A DNA stretch of 64,000 nucleotides, from NCBI GenBank assembly GCA_905250075.1, contig CAJNOP010000009.1, positions 1,879,581 to 1,943,580 on the forward strand, read 5' to 3'. The notes under the pieces were generated by a model. It saw nothing but the letters and a program-made list of their open reading frames with translations. It was not told where the DNA came from and made no database searches. Below are positions 1 through 10,699 of this stretch, in pieces; the first letter of the stretch is position 1; every line of letters begins with the position of its first letter. A program made the position numbers and the translations under genes. The stretch is from Rotaria sp. Silwood1 (lineage: Eukaryota > Rotifera > Eurotatoria > Philodinida > Philodinidae).

Positions 1-724
1 TTCTATTCTGACGGCATTTATCGATGCATACATAACCGATTATAAATAATCGTCGACTATCGGTACATACATTTATCGTTCTTTTTCAGTTGTTTGTATT
101 TTCTTTTTCTTGTAGTTAAACTGATATTTACTTCGTAGTGCAATTGTGAAAAGAATATACTAGAATGTCAAAATAAGAAATAAGAAAATATGAATAGTTT
201 ATCTAGTATGCAAAGAATGTCGACGCCGAGTATTGTATAATAATTAGGAAACATATGGTAAACGAAATATAAACACCATGGCTTCGCGTGGGATGAAATG
301 GGACAAACACAATTGGTTCCATACAATGAACCGCCATGGCTTATTCCATTTGATGTGATGTGATTCAAAATTTTTCATCCTACATGAGATGAAACAACCT
401 TCAAAAATTTTCTGTCCCATGAAACGGCATATTCTTCAAATGGTTTTAAAAAAAGTGAAACTTATTAAAAAATTTTATCCATTTGATTAATTATACAAAA
501 TATTATATTACTAAAGTCAATTCAAAATTAGTGACAGACGTACTTTATTTCTGTATAGAAAACTTGAAAAAACTTTCTCTTCTTATTTAGTAATAATAAA
601 CATAATGCTTCAATTTCTATAATATTTGATCATACTTCAACTAATATTGCAAGAATACAATCTCGATATAAACTGTGTGTTATGATATGTAACGATAAAA
701 TTAAATCATGTTCTCTTCCACATA
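1..724. other. Intergenic, no gene recognised
   Basis: AT-rich sequence with no convincing coding frame on either strand. The longest open frame is short and lacks splice context or a recognisable domain. Confidence 0.6.
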
Positions 725-1252
725 CAGGTGCCCCATAGGTAAGGAAACAGAGTTTTTTTTTCGATTTCTTTCTTATAGGTTGTCAATTAGGTCTCATATT
801 TATATCATAGATCCTAGGTGACATAAGTGAAAGATTCAGCATATGAACAATATCTTGGTTTATTATAATTTTTTCAAAAGGATACAAATACAGAATATCC
901 AATAAATGCAAACACGTCTGAGTTCTAGCAAAACTTGATTAAAGCTACAGAATAAGATAATCACACTGACAAAAACTGTTTAATACGCCACCCTCTAAGT
1001 GCTGCCAGATTAAATAGAATGAAATATGTGTTGACAATCAAAAACTATAACTGCCGCCTATGATTCATTTTCTTGGTTATCCTGTATTTGTACGCTTTTG
1101 AAAAATTTATAGTACACCAAGAAATGATTCATATACTATATCTGTGACTTATATCACCTTGTATATGTGGCATAAATATGAGACCTAACTGACGATCTAT
1201 AAGAAAGAAATCGAAAAAATACTTGGTTACCTTACTTATGGGACACCCTGTG
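725..1252. mobile_element. Foldback MITE with about 180-bp terminal inverted repeats
   Basis: The left arm (about 725-905) and the reverse complement of the right arm (about 1068-1252) align over nearly their whole length, with scattered mismatches and small indels. Shared blocks include CGATTTCTTTCTTATAG, TTAGGTCTCATATTTAT and TTTTTCAAAAG. The ends read CAGGTGCCCCATAGG and CAGGGTGTCCCATAAG. A TA dinucleotide lies just outside the left end, and one lies at or 2 bp beyond the right end, which fits a Tc1/mariner-type TA target site. The roughly 160-bp centre holds no coding frame, so this is a non-autonomous element. The exact boundary is uncertain by about 2 bp. The arm divergence implies an old copy. 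Confidence 0.8.
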
Positions 1253-3784
1253 TATTTTCCTTGCGCCCTTCTCTTTATGGATGTTGATATTCTCTTCTCT
1301 GACATCTCACACCCACATTCAGCCTTGAATCATACATATAGATCAGATTGACATTCCATAACAGACGTCGATGCATTTGTAGAAGAAATTTTATCAGCTA
1401 TTTCTATGATCTATTTTTTAATATCCATCTTTCTGTGCCCTACATTGTGTATGACAACAAAAAAATATTTGCAACACTAAATCGTAGCATTCATTTCGAT
1501 CAGTAGAATTTTCTTTTTTTCATATTAACATGCAACATGATGTATATGAAAATAGTATCATGTCCCTTGTACCTGCTTAAAACTAGTTGAGTTCTCATGA
1601 ATTGGTCCAACGAAAATAAGCAAAATAGATGCTATTCTCCAAGTCACATAATCAATTTTTTTCGACCATTTCAAGTTTCTGCTCCCCTTTCATGAAAAAA
1701 AAACTTTTCGTCCAGAATACAGGTAATTTACGAAAATTCTCAAAAGTAATATTCTTTTTTCGTGACATGGCTCAATTTACTAATTTTCATACATGATATC
1801 CTCTTATGTATGATAACATTTTCGATGCAGTCAGAATTGAAAAATAATAACGTCCCGTTATGACAATTTTACAAAAACACATTTCTTGAGATCTTCCATA
1901 TGAACGCATTAAAATTCGGCATGATTTTATTATTAGACTTAGTGAAGAATATTGACATTCAAATGGCAACAGATATATTTTTCGAAAGAATGTAAAAGCT
2001 CATAATCTTTCTAAGCTCTTCAATCTTTGATTTTTCTATGACTCGATGCTAACTGAAGTCCTTTGTTTACTTTTGAGAACTAGTACATCATTAATTCTAA
2101 CTCAGAAAATTTTGCTATCAAAAAGTTCTTTATCGAAGTTTGTGACACAACGAATCAATGATCTGTTAATAAAAATAATGAATCTTTGCTATTCTATATT
2201 TTCTTTATTGATCTTTATGTACATCGAGACATTCTATATATCATTTCAATGATAAGACTATTCGAAAATGAAGATATTTTTATGTAACCGAGAGAAACAA
2301 AAACCAGACGAAGACAGCTGAACTAATTATTTCACCATTTAGTATATTATACTAATAATACACTAACTTTGCCATAAAAAATTGAAAGATTTGTTATTTG
2401 AGGTAAAGTTTTTTTTCAATGAATGTACTTATCTTTGAAATGATATACAAAGATTTGGACGACGATTGGAATTGAATTGAAATAAACAGGGAGAAAAGAT
2501 GAAAATCTTTGGTAGCTTTTCTCTTTAATTAAGATTTTTGCTTTCAACATGAAATCTTCTGATCTAACTAACACACCAATTATGGAGGAAATGACATGTG
2601 TGTGAGAATGTATGAAAAATGGAAGAAGCTAATGCATAATTATCACTCTTTGTCTTAATATTGTAGAGACAAACGACATCAATGCTATTGGTTAATGCAT
2701 ATTGAATGATTAGTTATGTACAAGTCATCAAATCAATATTGAACTAGAAGTTCGGTAATGCACTTAAGAGAAAACTCATTTTGGAAAGCTGGTATTAACA
2801 GCATAGGAAATATTATATCACGAATATAGATTGTTTATAATAGTAAATTTTTCTAATCAACTCTAATTAAGAAATTGGCTTTAATGACATCTAGCGTTTG
2901 TATTATTCGCAAGTCAAATCTACTGTATTCTTGTTAAAACTAAGCATGCACCAAAATTGATTTTGAGATATTAAAATAAAACTCATGTTAAAATGATTTA
3001 ATCACAATGCTTTCCTGAATATAAACCTTTAATACAACAACATATAAAATCTTATTTATCTTAGTCATCCTATATAGAAATCAAAATTTTTAAATTATAA
3101 TCGAAACATTTTCGGAGAAATGCCATTAGTTTCATTATTTGTATGAATCAGTCACAGCCTATATACTCTGAGAAAACAGTTTGTATATTCGATGCCACAC
3201 AACTTCTCGGTGTTACTTTTATACTCTGAACATACTCTTACTGAAAATATATGCAGCACATTCATCATCATCCTTAAGTGATCAAGCAACTATTAATGAC
3301 TGAGCTACTACAGCTTGTCTAGCTAAAATGGACCATGCGAGGTCAAAGTTGAGCAGAAGAGTTCCTGGACAAAAGACATCTGAACTTACTCATTCAAGTT
3401 TTTTTTCTAGATTTTCCTATATGCTCAATCGGAGGATGGCATTTATTTTGAACAACAATTAGAATACATACATAACATTTGTTTTATTTGAAACATAAAG
3501 AGGAGACAGAATAATATGAATGATAAAAACCTGGAACATTTTCAATATTCTAGTATTTTTCTTGAATTTCAAATATTCATACTTTGAGTATAAAGTCTCT
3601 AAAATTAATACACTACGCTTTGTGATCACATATCATTCATAAAATTAATTTATACATCCTACTCAGTGACGATTTGAAGTTAAAAATAAAGTTTGAAGAA
3701 AAGTATGAGAGAATAAAAATGAATATCATTACAAGAGTATAACGATTAGACAAATTCAACAAAATTTCTGCAGAGGATGTGGTC
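1253..3784. other. Intergenic, no gene recognised
   Basis: About 2.5 kb of AT-rich sequence without a supported exon. Short open frames near 1787-1969 (minus) and 2046-2252 (plus) have no domain, splice or start context that I can defend. Confidence 0.55.
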
Positions 3785-3822
3785 ATGGGTGTCACTTCTC
3801 TCTTCACCGACACTCACATCCT
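3785..3822 (-). repeat. Diverged copy of dispersed repeat A (GTGAAAAGAGA-type)
   Basis: On the minus strand this reads GGTGAAGAGAGAAGTGACAC, matching the motif GGTGAAAAGAGAATATCAGC found beside the telomere-like arrays at 7.66 kb. It is flanked by GTGAGTGTC, a weak TGTGGG-like stretch. It appears to be a scattered relic of the same repeat. Confidence 0.45.
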
Positions 3823-5400
3823 TTCTGCTCTGTGACGTATGAATCATCATCAAGCAGTTATCTGATTTATATACCAGGAAGTGTCTATTCAATTCTTGGT
3901 CAAAGCAGTGTTAAAGAAATCGAAGGAGGAAAAACTAAATTAAATTTCAATAAAAAAAATTATTGGATAAATAGTTTTTGCTGGTAATTGTCAAGTTTGA
4001 TATGTATCGTAGAAGAGATATTTGTATGTGGTTTCTGCAGGTACGTTTTCTCGTTTTCAACCAAAACTGAACAAAATCCAAAAATCATCGTAATCATTTG
4101 AAAGCAGAAGGTCTTTTGTTTCGTTTTATTCTTTTCACCAACTATATGAATATTCTTTTATAGATGAACTCATTGAACCTAAGAAAAAAGATGATAATAA
4201 AATGTATGCTTCTGACAATCGTCGAGGTGATGTTCTTTTCAACAAAGATCACAACTGGCCAACTCGAAGAAGAACAATTCCATCAACTTGGCTAGCGAGA
4301 TTATGAATACAAACGAAAAGTGATTAGACTATAATCGAAATACTTATCTTAATTTTTATCGCACAGTTGCTTCAGACGATGCAGCTGCATCTGTCACTGC
4401 AAAACTATTCATTCGATTTAATTGGACTCCATGTATACTAATTTATCAAAATGATGTCTTTGGACTTGGTGAAGTCAGAGCTTTGCATGCAGCATTTAAT
4501 AAAAGTGGTTTAATCGTCATAGAAAGTATTATATTTGATATTGCCAAAGTTTTCGTGGTGATTTGAAAAGTCTTGTATCTAATGTTGCAATATGAATGGT
4601 TGTGTTATGGGCGCAATCAAGTTATATACCATTAATTATGCAAAATGCTCTTGATAATAATGTAGTTGGTCCATATTATACATGGATACTAAGCTCTCGT
4701 GTTTCTTTAAATTTTTTCAATGAAACATCTCATGACAACCTAATTGGAATGCTCTTGACTGAACCAGCTGTAGGATCAGTTGCCAATGCTTGAATTAATG
4801 AAACACTATGCGCCTGAGTCATTCCCTAGATCGATGAACGTAGATATAATTATGCACTATTTGCATCTGATGCAACATGGACATTAATTCAATCATTGCA
4901 ACAATTGTGTGCATCAAAAATGAATAGGTCTTCTTCATGGTTGTCATTTGATGGATCTTCACTGTGTTATGATAGTCGTTTCATTCAATCTGACTTATTC
5001 TTAGATGCAGTTAGCACAACAGAGTTTCTTGGCGTATCCGTCCATATACAATTTAGTGTTAATGCAACAGATCGAATAATTGATTTATATTATTCTGCAA
5101 AAAATGTTCAACCTTCTTCGAATGGTTTAAATTTTGTGCCCCTATTAGAATATGCTCATCCGAGTAATTGAAGAACACCTAGAGGCTATTCTGAAAGGGA
5201 TGTCTAAGTAAAAATCGCAGCTTCTAAGGTCCTTCTTCTGTTATAGAATTGATTTTTTTAAAACAACAATGCATTTTTCTAAATCTGATGACATCTGGAT
5301 AGAGCACGTTTAAAATATGGATAAAGTTAAACATATAATAATTATTTTCGAAGGAAAAAACTAGTTCATGTTTCAAGTCGAAGTTTCGCGGTCGTTTCCA

Positions 5401-5430
5401 CCGTCCCCCCTCCCCCCCCCCCCCTCTCTC
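5401..5430. repeat. C-rich low-complexity tract
   Basis: A run of mostly C broken by T, ending in CTCTCTC. It lies in the non-coding gap of the glutamate-receptor pseudogene and is unusual in such AT-rich sequence. Confidence 0.8.
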
Positions 5431-5850
5431 AAGGCAAATACATACCTTAACAACCCGAGTTGATAGTCATTACGAACATTTCTATAGCAAGCGCAGATAT
5501 AAATCAATCGTTTTGATATTGCTGTCACTCGTAGTTAAGCAGGCAAAAATAAAGGGTTTACATAGTGAACATCATTCATTGAAACTTTGAGATGAAAGAG
5601 AAAATAAACCAAAGGGGAGAATGTAGAATTAAGATACTAATATGTGCATTTCAAATAGTATATCAATGTTTAATGAACGGAAATGTATGTCAGTCCCACA
5701 TTTCAGCGCCAAAGGAATAGTGCTAAAATGTGTTTTTTAGTATAAATTTTCTCTTAGAATAACAGATAAATAAAGATGTATCCAATAAAAGTTCTAAGCA
5801 AAGCTAAATGACGAAGATCAGAACGGTTGGAAAGGGAAAGCGAATATTGA

Positions 5851-5872
5851 TCGAACGAAAAATAGTCGAAAC
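5851..5872 (-). repeat. Isolated inverted copy of the 6.4-6.6 kb repeat unit
   Basis: TCGAACGAAAAATAGTCGAA here is the reverse complement of part of the degenerate tandem array at 6437-6563. The flanks do not match, so I do not call this pair the ends of one element. Confidence 0.45.
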
Positions 5873-6099
5873 ATTATGATTGAAAATAAAAAAAACTTCA
5901 AATACAACGAATCAGAGAAGGCGTCACAAGAAGAAAATGGAAAACGCCATTAGTAAAACGTCCACCAATACAACGGATTTTTTTCTAGTACATGCAGCAT
6001 ATGAACTAGAATTTCTTTTTAAAATTAAAATTGTTACATTCATGTATTTTCATAAAACTTTATCGAAATTAATTCTGATGGAGTTGTGGAATTGAGAAA

Positions 6100-6225
6100 A
6101 AAATTTCTAGAGAGTATGGTGTCATTGTCAGAGTTGGTGCGACTGCAAGTGTGAGTGCCAGAGCTGGTGTAAACTGTAGTGAGTGATGGGTTCAAGAGGA
6201 TCCCTTCCAACACCCGCACTCGTTT
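6100..6225 (+). repeat. Probable diverged TGTGGG-like/dispersed repeat A copy
   Basis: GT-rich stretch (GGTGCGACTGCAAGTGTGAG, then GAGCTGGTG) followed by a GGGTTCAAGAGGATCCC block and CAACACCCGCACTC. The order (GT-rich arm, AAGAGGAT-like core, CA/CCC-rich arm) mirrors the better copy at 7551-7720. Similarity is weak. Confidence 0.3.
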
Positions 6226-6436
6226 TTTATTTTCATGTTTTCTTCTGCTTCAAACCAACAGTTCTTGAAAGAGGTTGGGGTCCACTTTACTTGCACAGAG
6301 TACTACAACAAATATATTAAAAGTACCAGCGACAGATTATATACTAACATTAATTTATTGTTTACAATGTTGCCACTCTTATTGAGAGATTGTTTTTTCT
6401 TCTTTTTAATTAAGAATTTTTTGACTATTTTTCATG

Positions 6437-6563
6437 TCGATCAATTTTCGTAATGACTAATTTTCGTATCGATCAATTTTTGTAGCGACTAATTTTCGTA
6501 TTGACCAATTTTCCTCGGCCAATTTTCGTTCGACTATTTTTCGTTCGACCATTGTTCGTAGAC
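6437..6563 (+). repeat. Degenerate short tandem repeat, about 15-18 bp unit
   Basis: Seven or so imperfect units of the form CGAYYAATTTTCGTA follow each other (CGATCAATTTTCGTA, TGACTAATTTTCGTA, CGATCAATTTTTGTA, CGACTAATTTTCGTA, TTGACCAATTTTCCT, CGACTATTTTTCGTT and similar). Unit length drifts. It lies within the pseudogene gap, and an inverted single copy lies at 5851. Confidence 0.7.
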
Positions 6564-7550
6564 CCGATGGGAAAATAATTGCACTGATCATTAATTTCAA
6601 TAGGAAAATTTCTAGGATCTTTATTAATAGCTTAGTTAACAACGGCACCACTCTACAAACTATTTCTCTGCCGTATGTAGAAATCCTACAAAGTATTTCT
6701 TTAAAATGTTGCCCAAAACAAATTAATTTTCAGAATTCCTCGATAAAATGCTTCAAAACAATAAACATAATCATAGAAAGTACTTAGACGTTCATTTGTA
6801 TTTGATGGTCTCTTCTTTGCGTCTTCTCTTTACTCTGATGTTCTTTATGAACGATTTCGTTTAAAAGAAAATGTTGTAGTATGGCCCGATAATTCATTAA
6901 CACCACCTACTGGTTCAACAATATTTAAAGGTGTACATTTGAGAATAGGTGTTATTGAATCCGTTCCATTTACTATAGCTCAAAATGTTACAGATGCATC
7001 TGGACAAAGTACAATGCAGTATAGTGACTATGTACTGGATCTTATTAAACTTTCACAAAGTAAAACAGGATTTATTCCAACTATTAAATTAGCATAAAAA
7101 AATCAAACATACGATGGATTGATTCAAGCAGTAGTAACGGTGTTTACGATATAGTGATAGATGTGATCGTTACCGCTTCACAAAGAGAGATGGTCAGTTT
7201 TTTAAATGCTATACCTGATAATTCCTTACGTATTATAGTACGAAAGACACCCGCTGTTAGTATCGATCTACTCTCATCCTTAAAACCATTCTCACGTAAT
7301 CTTTGGTTATTAGTCTTTGTTATTTTTATCTATGCTGGTATTTTGGTATGTATAATGGAGAGACAAGATAATGAAGCATTACAAGATCGATCAATATTGT
7401 CTCAACTTGCAATGAGTGTATGGTATGCTTTTGGTAATATTGTTGGATATGGTGGAGATTTTCATAGCAGTACAGCTGCTGGACGGTTACTAACTGCTAG
7501 TTTATATATCTGAAGTTTGATACTAATTGCATCATACACTGCCAATTTAG

Positions 7551-7722
7551 GATGTGGGCGTGGATGTGGAGTGTGTGGGTGTGGGTGTGAGTGTGGGGTG
7601 TGGGTGTGGGGTGTGGATGTGGATGTGAGTGTGGGTGGGCGTGGGTGTGTGTGGGATGTGGATTGGTGAAAAGAGAATATCAGCACACCCACACCCCACG
7701 CTCACATGCACCCCCGAAAATA
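7551..7722 (+). repeat. Interstitial telomere-like array, G-rich arm plus repeat A core and C-rich arm
   Basis: The plus strand carries about 110 bp of TGTGGG variants (TGTGGG, TGTGAG, TGTGGA). The core GGTGAAAAGAGAATATCAGC follows at 7665-7684, then a C-rich CACACCCACACCCCAC arm. Bdelloid rotifer telomeres are, as I recall, TGTGGG repeats, so this looks like telomeric DNA buried inside a chromosome. The array starts immediately after the SYTANL codons of the glutamate-receptor pseudogene. The open frames across it come from the repeat composition and are not genes. Confidence 0.7.
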
Positions 7723-7796
7723 AAAACAACTTGTTTAGCGATTTCGACTCGTGCACTCAAGTGTTGGCGCCAAAATGTCGGCGCAAAAATGTGGGA

Positions 7797-7892
7797 TGGG
7801 TGAGTGTGCTGGTACTCTCTTTTCACCCACCCACACCCCACACCCACCCCCGCCCGCACCCTACATCCCACACACGCACACCCACACCCTTG
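7797..7892 (-). repeat. Interstitial telomere-like array, inverted partner
   Basis: The plus strand reads GTGTGCTGGTACTCTCTTTT, the inverted repeat A core, and then about 65 bp of CACACCC variants. It mirrors the array at 7551-7722 in opposite orientation. About 75 bp of ordinary sequence lies between them, including two nearby GGCGC-AAAATG blocks (7765-7790). The arrangement resembles two G-strand arrays facing each other, as in a telomere fusion or an inverted duplication. Confidence 0.7.
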
Positions 7893-8198
7893 CAACGTAG
7901 CTATGCATAATTCCAGCATCATTGTTAAAAACAAAGATGAAGACGTGTGCTGATGAATTAAACGACTATATTTCAGAACAACGAAGATGTATTCGTCGTC
8001 TAGATGTCAGTTAATCGAAGCATTTTGTAGAAAATTTTATAACGACTTTTCCAATAAGACAAATTAAATTAAATCAACTCTAATTTAATCGAGGACTTCG
8101 TTCTTTAGAAAGCTTGAATGCGTTCAACTCAATTGTTCTTTCAAATGGAAACAAAGATGCATAAAAAACGCGTGTGACAATCAATCATTATTCTAGAT
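7893..8198. other. Spacer between telomere-like array and hydrolase gene
   Basis: No gene recognised. A short plus-strand stretch near 7937-8013 could encode CADELNDYISEQRRCIRRLD before a stop, but I could not tie it to the glutamate-receptor remnant. Confidence 0.5.
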
Positions 8199-8204
8199 TT
8201 TATT
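8199..8204 (-). terminator. Polyadenylation signal of hydrolase gene
   Basis: AATAAA on the minus strand, 14 bases past the TGA stop, giving a very short 3' UTR as in other genes of this window. Confidence 0.65.
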
Positions 8205-8217
8205 AAAAAACATAATG

Positions 8218-9210
8218 TCAATTAACATTTGCAAGATGTTCGATGAATGCTTGAAATAATTCTTTTTTGACATCATCATCACCCAAGTGGCCTTGGTCGA
8301 ATACAGCTGTCTTGGCATTTAATAATTTTGCTAGTTCTTCTTGTTTTCTCGGTGATATCAATCGATCTTTCAAAGATATTTGAACGGTAATCGGAATACC
8401 TGTGGTACGTATCAAGCGTAATTCATCATTCGATAAATAATGTGAAGCAGCTGCCGAGCACTGACAAGCACAAGCATCTTGATTATCAAAAGCCCACCAT
8501 TGATCGTAGTTATTAATCCATAAAGTTGCATATAGCTCACCGTTGACTTTAAGAGCAGAAGGTGAATATGTAGAAGGCAGAAGAACATCGCGAATCATTC
8601 TTTCATGATCTTTCTTGATAAGAAACGGCATTAACAATGACCAGATACTATGACCAAGTATTGCCATCGGTCGAATGTAACTACCACGTGATGTCACCGC
8701 AAGATACAACGATTTCAAACGATTTGACTGAATTAAAAGTAAAGCCAATTCTTGCGCTACCATTCCACCAAGGCTGGCACCGTATACATGGATAGGCTCA
8801 TTTGCTACCCAGACTTTATTAATCAAAGCAAAAGCATCATTAGCAAGCATACGTGATGTTTGCCGAACTTTTGAAGTAGTTAGTGATTTCCCTATTCCAC
8901 GATGATCGTATGTCAAAATTTCCACTGGTGTTGAAGAATGAGCAAAATATTTGACAATAACTTGTGCTTGCTCATCGAAATGTTTCAATGTAGCAAATGC
9001 ACCCATTATCATAATTACTTTTGATGTTTCTTGTGAAATGTTTGGTGAACGAAGTTCATAGTAGAGTTCAGTATTGGGAGTGATTTTGACTGAACCTGTC
9101 GTGATTTTGATTTCATCTTCATTAGTTACTGTGTTTTGTTGTTCAGTCGAGAAGACTTCTGTTTCAGACGAATTCATTGATCTTGTTTTTGTAGTGCGTC
9201 GGATCTTCAA
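8218..9210 (-). CDS. Alpha/beta hydrolase, intronless
   Basis: 330-residue protein in one uninterrupted frame. It shows the alpha/beta hydrolase fold-1 hallmarks in order: an oxyanion-side MGAFATL loop (about 69-75), YDHRGIGKS (101-109), a nucleophile elbow GASLGG with Ser146, acid Asp282 in LKDRLISP and base His308 in QGHLGD. So the Ser-Asp-His triad is complete and the enzyme is probably active, though the sequence does not reveal its substrate (ester, lipid or lactone). There is no signal peptide or TM helix, which suggests a cytosolic enzyme. Met1 and Met12 are both possible starts. I kept the longer frame. The gene lies 300 bp from telomere-like arrays and has no introns, while every other intact gene here has at least five. 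That is the profile of a horizontally acquired subtelomeric gene in bdelloids, although a retrogene is also possible. Confidence 0.88.
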   Translation of the reverse strand: MKIRRTTKTRSMNSSETEVFSTEQQNTVTNEDEIKITTGSVKITPNTELYYELRSPNISQETSKVIMIMGAFATLKHFDEQAQVIVKYFAHSSTPVEILTYDHRGIGKSLTTSKVRQTSRMLANDAFALINKVWVANEPIHVYGASLGGMVAQELALLLIQSNRLKSLYLAVTSRGSYIRPMAILGHSIWSLLMPFLIKKDHERMIRDVLLPSTYSPSALKVNGELYATLWINNYDQWWAFDNQDACACQCSAAASHYLSNDELRLIRTTGIPITVQISLKDRLISPRKQEELAKLLNAKTAVFDQGHLGDDDVKKELFQAFIEHLANVN

Positions 9211-10122
9211 CTACGACCAATTTTTTTTGTAAACTACTATTTTCTTGTGCTACCGGCAAAAACAAGATTCAAATCTTTTCTATCGCTGTATACATGAAAG
9301 AGCCATGTCGTATGACACTATGAGTCATACGACCCTTTCAATTGCTTGTATGTAGAAAAACAAATATTTGTCCACTTGATAAACAGAATAATAAAATAGA
9401 AATCTTTGAAGAAAAATAACCAAGAAAAGTACTCTCATAAATATAATAACGTACGTAGGAATTCTGACAGTATTTTGCTGTCAATTATCGATAAGTTGTG
9501 TAACATGATTTATTGAACCTAATGATCTGCAAGTCTCGAAAAATGCCGTATTTAAGTCCAAAAGAAAGATAAAATTGAACGATAAATAAATCAACCTAGG
9601 TACAATTGAATCGTCTAAAATCTTGATTCGATCAATTGGAAATATTGATTCAAAATACTTTCATCATCTACGATTTATTTTCTATATACCTTACTATAAG
9701 CTAAAATCTGAGGGACATGACTCAAACTCGACAAGAAACAACACAGCGGTACAATCAGTTTGAGAATTTTTCTTATTTTACCGAGACCTACCTGTTGGCA
9801 AAGTGTCGATGGAAAGCTCTATTATTATTTAGAAATGATCAGCTTGAACATAGATGCACAACTAATTGAGTTTGCAATTTTAATAGAAAACGAAATCAAA
9901 AATACCTTTTTTTTCTCATATTTTTCAAATCTCTACATCTGAGTTTCGGGATCTCTTTATGTGATAATTGCAAAACGGGATTTTTCTTCAAAATATATGT
10001 TCACGTACGTGTGATTACGGGAATAACAGATGTCTCAATGATAAGACTTTACTTTCAGATAATATACAAAAATGTTATATTGTTCAAAAAATCAAACAAG
10101 ATTTTTCAGACCAAAAACGACA
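9211..10122. other. Intergenic, presumed upstream region of the hydrolase
   Basis: No supported gene. The promoter of the minus-strand hydrolase should lie in the first few hundred bases, but no distinct element can be named. Plus-strand open frames at 9760-9942 and 9968-10186 are short. The second lies opposite the transposase relic. Confidence 0.5.
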
Positions 10123-10316
10123 TCAGTGCTGTGTTGGCCGTTCTTTCTGTTTAATACATTCGTGTAGCAGACTGCCTAATGAATGAACTAATTTTTCTGT
10201 AACATCAGGCCGGTTTACTTGCATTCTAAATCCGCTGACTCTTCTGCTGGGTCTTTTTGGAGTTCTCGCTCTATATCAGCCCACATTTATTCTATCGTGC
10301 TGAGATCAGAAGAACT
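10123..10316 (-). pseudogene. Tc1/mariner-type transposase relic (C-terminal part)
   Basis: Minus-strand translation gives SSSDLSTIE*MWADIEREL, matching the conserved Tc1-family SPDLNPIENLWADIKR region that carries the last catalytic acidic residues. It continues LQKDPAEESADLEC, then after a frameshift KLVHSLGSLLHECIKQKERP and TQH*, which resembles the LV-SMP-R-AVI-K-G-TKY end of these proteins. It has one in-frame stop and at least one frameshift. The N-terminal and DNA-binding parts were not found upstream. No terminal repeats were seen around it. Confidence 0.7.
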
Positions 10317-10699
10317 CGACAATGAACAGTAGATTTTATACCTCGTACAATCTTGACGACTTTACGAAAATTTATATCCAATAGGTAGTGATTTATAATC
10401 AGTTATCGAAAATTTTCAGAAGAGTACCTTATTTCTTTTTAAAAAATGCATGTAGCATAGAGAGCTAACAAAAAAGTCTAACCTGATAGATACTCAATAG
10501 TTGCAGTCATCGGTTTTAGAAAAGAATAATATATCACAGAACATATATCGATGATATCAATATGGTAAAGAGAGCCATTCGGGTATCTGCAATCGCAATA
10601 TGTGACATATAGAGACAACTTGTTAGTGCGATTCTGTAAGACTAAAACGTGGAAGAGAGAAATGGAATAAAACCAGTGAATATATGCAAATCAAAAGAC
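10317..10699. other. Non-coding sequence beside transposase relic
   Basis: I looked for the upstream half of the transposase on the minus strand here and found no recognisable motif. No other gene was seen. Confidence 0.4.

Larger units (their letters stand above)
4366..7556 (+). pseudogene. Ionotropic glutamate receptor pseudogene
   Basis: Receptor fragments lie in order. The amino-terminal PBP1/ANF-receptor domain starts near 4366 (VASDDAAASVTAKLFIRFNW, then LIYQNDVFGLGEVRALHA) and runs to about 5170. After a non-coding gap, ligand-binding-domain pieces resume at about 6860 (VVWPDNSLTPPTG). The pore region follows at 7154-7556, including FSRNLWLLVFVIF, MERQDNEALQ and SLILIASYTANL. The gene is broken by a frameshift near 4545, a TGA near 4592, frameshifts with stops at 4790-4860, a TAA near 7096, a one-base frameshift near 7140 and a TGA at 7511. 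It ends abruptly inside the SYTANL gating motif, where telomere-like repeats begin. The last TM helix and C-terminus were not found. None of the stops is explained by a GT-AG intron of sensible length. It is a decayed copy, not a working channel. Confidence 0.85.

Noticed and set aside
6437-6563. Possible CRISPR-like array
   Set aside because: Units are contiguous and degenerate with no unique spacers, and the genome is eukaryotic.
5851-6563. Terminal inverted repeats of one element
   Set aside because: Only about 20 bp match and the flanks differ. The right side is a tandem array, not a single end.
7462-7934. Several overlapping open frames on both strands, rich in His/Pro/Thr or Gly/Cys/Val
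   Set aside because: They are translations of the TGTGGG-type arrays. Low stop frequency there is a composition effect.
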